In this document: positions 13,253 through 15,663 of the stretch, piece after piece
Position numbering within the stretch: the stretch's first letter is position 1
Layout of the letters: each line of letters begins with the position of its first letter
From: CAZXNF01 sp050741255
Lineage (GTDB): Bacteria; Pseudomonadota; Gammaproteobacteria; Burkholderiales; SG8-41
DNA: 15,663 nucleotides
Direction of reading: 5' to 3'
Assembly (NCBI GenBank): GCA_050741255.1
Contig: JBOIEQ010000103.1
Span: 1-15,663, forward strand
Made by a program: the position numbers and the translations under genes
The notes under the pieces: model-generated
The model's database searches: none
The model's input: only the letters and a program-made list of their open reading frames with translations
Told to the model about the DNA's origin: nothing

Positions 13253-15543
13253 AGCGGCAGCTTCAGGTTTTCGCGCTGGCCGCCGCAGTCGACAACGGTC
13301 AGGGCGGTCATGTTGACGATGCGGCGCACCGTCGAGCTCGAGGACAGGATGTGCACCGGCTGGGCGCAGCCGAGCAGGATCGGGCCGATGGTGATGCCGT
13401 CGCCGGCCGCCACCTTCAGCAGGTTGAAGGCGATGTTCGCCGCGTCGAGCGTCGGCATCACCAGCAGGTTGGCCGGCCCCTTCAGGCGCGCATTCGGAAA
13501 GGCCCGCAGGCGCAGCGCCTCGTCGAGTGCGGCGTCGCCCTGCATCTCGCCGTCGACCTCGAGGTCGGGCGCGCGCGCCCGGATCAGCGCCAGCGCGGCG
13601 CGCATCTTCAGCGCGCTGGGCGTGTCCGCGCTGCCGAAGTTCGAATGCGACAGCAGCGCCACCTTGGGCGCCACCCCGAAGCGGCGCACCTCTTCCGCGG
13701 CGAGTACGGCCATGTCGGCGATCTGCGCCGCGGTCGGATCGTCGTGCACGTAGGTATCGCACAGGAACACGGTGCGGTTGGGCAGCATCAGCAGGTTCAT
13801 CGCCGCGTAGTCGTTCGCGCCCGGCTCCTTGCCGAGGACGCGGTCGATGTTGCGCAGGTGGTTGCGGAACTTGCCGAGCAGCCCGCACAGCATGCCGTCC
13901 GCCTCGCCCTTGTGGATCATCATCGCACCGATCAGCGACGGCAACCGCAGCATCTCGGAGCGCGCGATCTCGGGCGTGACGCCCTTGCGCTCGGCCATCC
14001 GCAGGTAGGTCTGCCAGTAATCGCGGTAGCGGCGGTCGTTGTTGACGTCCACCAGCTCGAAGTGCACGTCCTCGCGAATGCGCAGGCCCAGCTTGCCGAT
14101 GCGGTGGCGAATGACCTCCGGCCGCCCGATCACGATGGGCTTGGCAATGCCTTCATCCGCCACCTGCTGCACGGCGCGCAGCACGCGTTCGTCCTCGCCC
14201 TCGGCGTACACAATGCGCCGTGGCGCGCGCTTCGCGTTCTGGAACAGCGGCTTCATGATGAGGCCGGAGTGGAAAACGAAGCCCGTGAGGCGCGTGCGAT
14301 AGGCATCGAAGTCGGCGATCGGACGCGTCGCCACGCCGCTGTCCATCGCGGCCTTCGCCACGGCCGGCGCCACGATCGCGATGAGGCGCGGATCGAAGGG
14401 GCGGGGAATCAGGTAGTCGGGGCCGAATTTGAGGTCTTCCACGCCGTACGCCGCGGCGACGATGTCGGACTGCTCGGCCTGCGCGAGTTCCGCGATGGCG
14501 CGCACGGCGGCCAGTTCCATCTCCGCATTGATGGTGGTCGCGCCGACGTCCAGCGCGCCGCGGAAGATGAAGGGGAAGCACAGGACATTGTTGACCTGGT
14601 TCGGGTAATCCGAGCGCCCGGTGGCGATGACGGCGTCGGGTTTCGCCTGGCGCGCGAGGTCGGGGCGGATCTCCGGTTCCGGGTTGGCGAGCGCCAGGAT
14701 CAGCGGCCGGTCGGCCATCTTCTCCACCATCTCCGGCTTCAACACCCCGCCCGCGGAGAGGCCGAGGAACACGTCGGCGCCCGCGATCACCTCGCCCAGC
14801 GTGCGCGCCTTGGTATCGATCGCGTACTGCTCCTTGTCCGGGTCCATCTCCTCCTTGCGGCCCTTCCACACCACGCCCTTGATGTCGGTGAGCGTGACGT
14901 GCTCTTTCGGCAGGCCCATCTTCACCAGCAGGCCCACGCAGGCGAGCGCCGCGGCGCCCGCGCCGGAGACGACAAGCTTGACCTTCGCGATGTCCTTCTT
15001 CACGACCTTCAACCCGTTGAGGAAGGCCGCGCCGACGATGATCGCGGTGCCGTGCTGGTCATCGTGGAAGACCGGGATCTTCATGCGCGCGCGCAGCTTG
15101 CGCTCGACGATGAAGCATTCCGGCGCCTTGATGTCCTCGAGGTTGATGCCGCCGAAAGTCGGTTCGAGACTGGCGATGATGTCGACCAGCTTGTCCGGGT
15201 CCAGTTCGTTGACCTCGATGTCGAAGACGTCGATGCCGGCAAATTTCTTGAACAGGACCGCCTTGCCTTCCATCACGGGCTTGGAGGCGAGCGGGCCGAT
15301 CGCGCCGAGACCCAGCACGGCGGTGCCGTTGGTGATGACGGCGACGAGATTGCCGCGGGCGGTGAGTGCGCTCGCCTCGGCCGGGTCGGCGACGATGGCT
15401 TCGCAGGCCGCCGCGACACCGGGCGTATAGGCCAGGGCGAGATCGCGCTGGTTGATGAGGCCCTTGGTCGGCGTCACCGCGATTTTGCCGGGCACCGGAT
15501 AGCGATGGTACTCCAGCGCCGCCTTGCGGATTTCCTCGTCCAT
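13249..15543 (-). CDS. maeB: NADP-dependent malic enzyme with C-terminal phosphotransacetylase-like domain
   Basis: A 764-aa cytoplasmic enzyme that oxidatively decarboxylates L-malate to pyruvate, making NADPH. The N-terminal malic enzyme domain (about 1-425) shows LAYTPGVAAACEAI (36-49), KFAGIDVFDIEVNELDP near 100, HDDQHGTAIIVGAAF near 163 and the nucleotide-binding VVSGAGAAALAC near 190. The rest (about 430-764) is a phosphotransacetylase-like domain beginning RRIVYAEGEDERVL; in this hybrid class it is thought to serve in acetyl-CoA feedback and oligomerisation, not catalysis. Length is normal for MaeB. ATG 15541-15543 follows GGAGG at a short four-base spacing. It heads an operon with fumC (4-nt overlap) and the SDR gene, behind a promoter with a palindrome. 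Confidence 0.97.
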
Positions 15544-15566
15544 CGATCCTCCGTAACTGAGCGCGC

Positions 15567-15595
15567 ATTATAAGAGACCCCCGGGGTCTCCCCGC
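15567..15595 (-). promoter_or_regulatory. Promoter of the maeB-fumC-SDR operon
   Basis: A perfect TATAAT (complement of 15567-15572) lies 23 bp before the maeB ATG, implying a leader of about 17 nt. The -35 position at 17-bp spacing reads GCGGGG (complement of 15590-15595), not TTGACA, which suggests need for an activator or a non-standard element. Upstream of it (15596-15663) I see only GC-rich sequence with GGCCGGCGGCCGG and no supportable gene. Confidence 0.65.
15574..15590. promoter_or_regulatory. 17-bp palindrome in the maeB promoter spacer (possible operator)
   Basis: GAGACCCC-c-GGGGTCTC is a perfect 8-bp inverted repeat around one base. It fills the spacer between the -10 and -35 positions, starting two bases from the -10. 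This is the usual place for a dimeric repressor or a MerR-type activator. The regulator is not in the window. Confidence 0.55.
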
Positions 15596-15663
15596 CGCGC
15601 CACCCGCAATGCACGCGATTGGCGCGCGGCCGGCGGCCGGACGCACTGCCGCCGTGCATGGGC

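Noticed and set aside
13351..15573. 740-codon plus-strand open frame opposite maeB
   Set aside because: It is a mirror of a strongly conserved coding frame, with a His/Arg/Asp/Val-rich low-quality sequence and no recognisable motif.

Overview
This window is GC-rich bacterial chromosome that fits a betaproteobacterium. The content and order orn, Ste24-type M48 protease, phhB, rsgA, CobD/CbiB-like protein and CoA-pyrophosphatase Nudix resemble a block I recall from Burkholderiales and relatives; this is recollection, not a search. Almost every gene is recognisable housekeeping or metabolism. The unusual material lies between the genes.

Region by region: (1) 1-590 is accessory DNA: the last 31 codons and right end of an IS3-family insertion sequence, then a 404-bp segment (151-554) with the anatomy of a single integron gene cassette. 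It starts at a G|TTAGAAG crossover, carries a small GIY-YIG-domain gene, and ends in an attC-like folded site whose CTTCTAAC arm is the exact complement of the cassette's left end. (2) 591-5258 holds a DUF6494-like protein, orn on the minus strand, then a plus-strand run of M48 protease, phhB and rsgA, followed by a small unknown minus-strand gene and a DUF3592 membrane protein. (3) 5272-9635 is a minus-strand run read in the order Nudix CoA pyrophosphatase, patatin-like phospholipase, GreA/GreB-family factor, CobD/CbiB-like membrane protein and an unknown 254-aa protein. (4) 9680-11005 has an MFS transporter, and a 36-aa single-span membrane protein on the opposite strand with its own -10 box and intrinsic terminator. 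(5) 11075-15543 is a minus-strand malate operon: maeB (malic enzyme with a phosphotransacetylase-like domain), fumC overlapping it by 4 nt, and an SDR oxidoreductase. Together MaeB and FumC link fumarate, malate and pyruvate.

Several intergenic gaps contain arrays with strict 7-nt periodicity. Two of them (794-889 and 7648-7747) are large hairpins whose arms are inverted heptamer arrays with different heptamers (NNAGGCG and GGGATTG) but whose loops share the same ordered sequence blocks. Half arrays lie just before orn and phhB. A separate 39-bp tandem repeat (about four copies, 6054-6209) grew from the 3' end of the CobD/CbiB-like gene and ends three bases from the ribosome binding site of the next gene.

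No rRNA, tRNA or CRISPR was seen, and no complete mobile element apart from the putative cassette. No integron integrase is encoded here. No gene-free stretch exceeds 300 bases; the longest is the 160-bp gap 7596-7755. All family calls are by eye from protein motifs.
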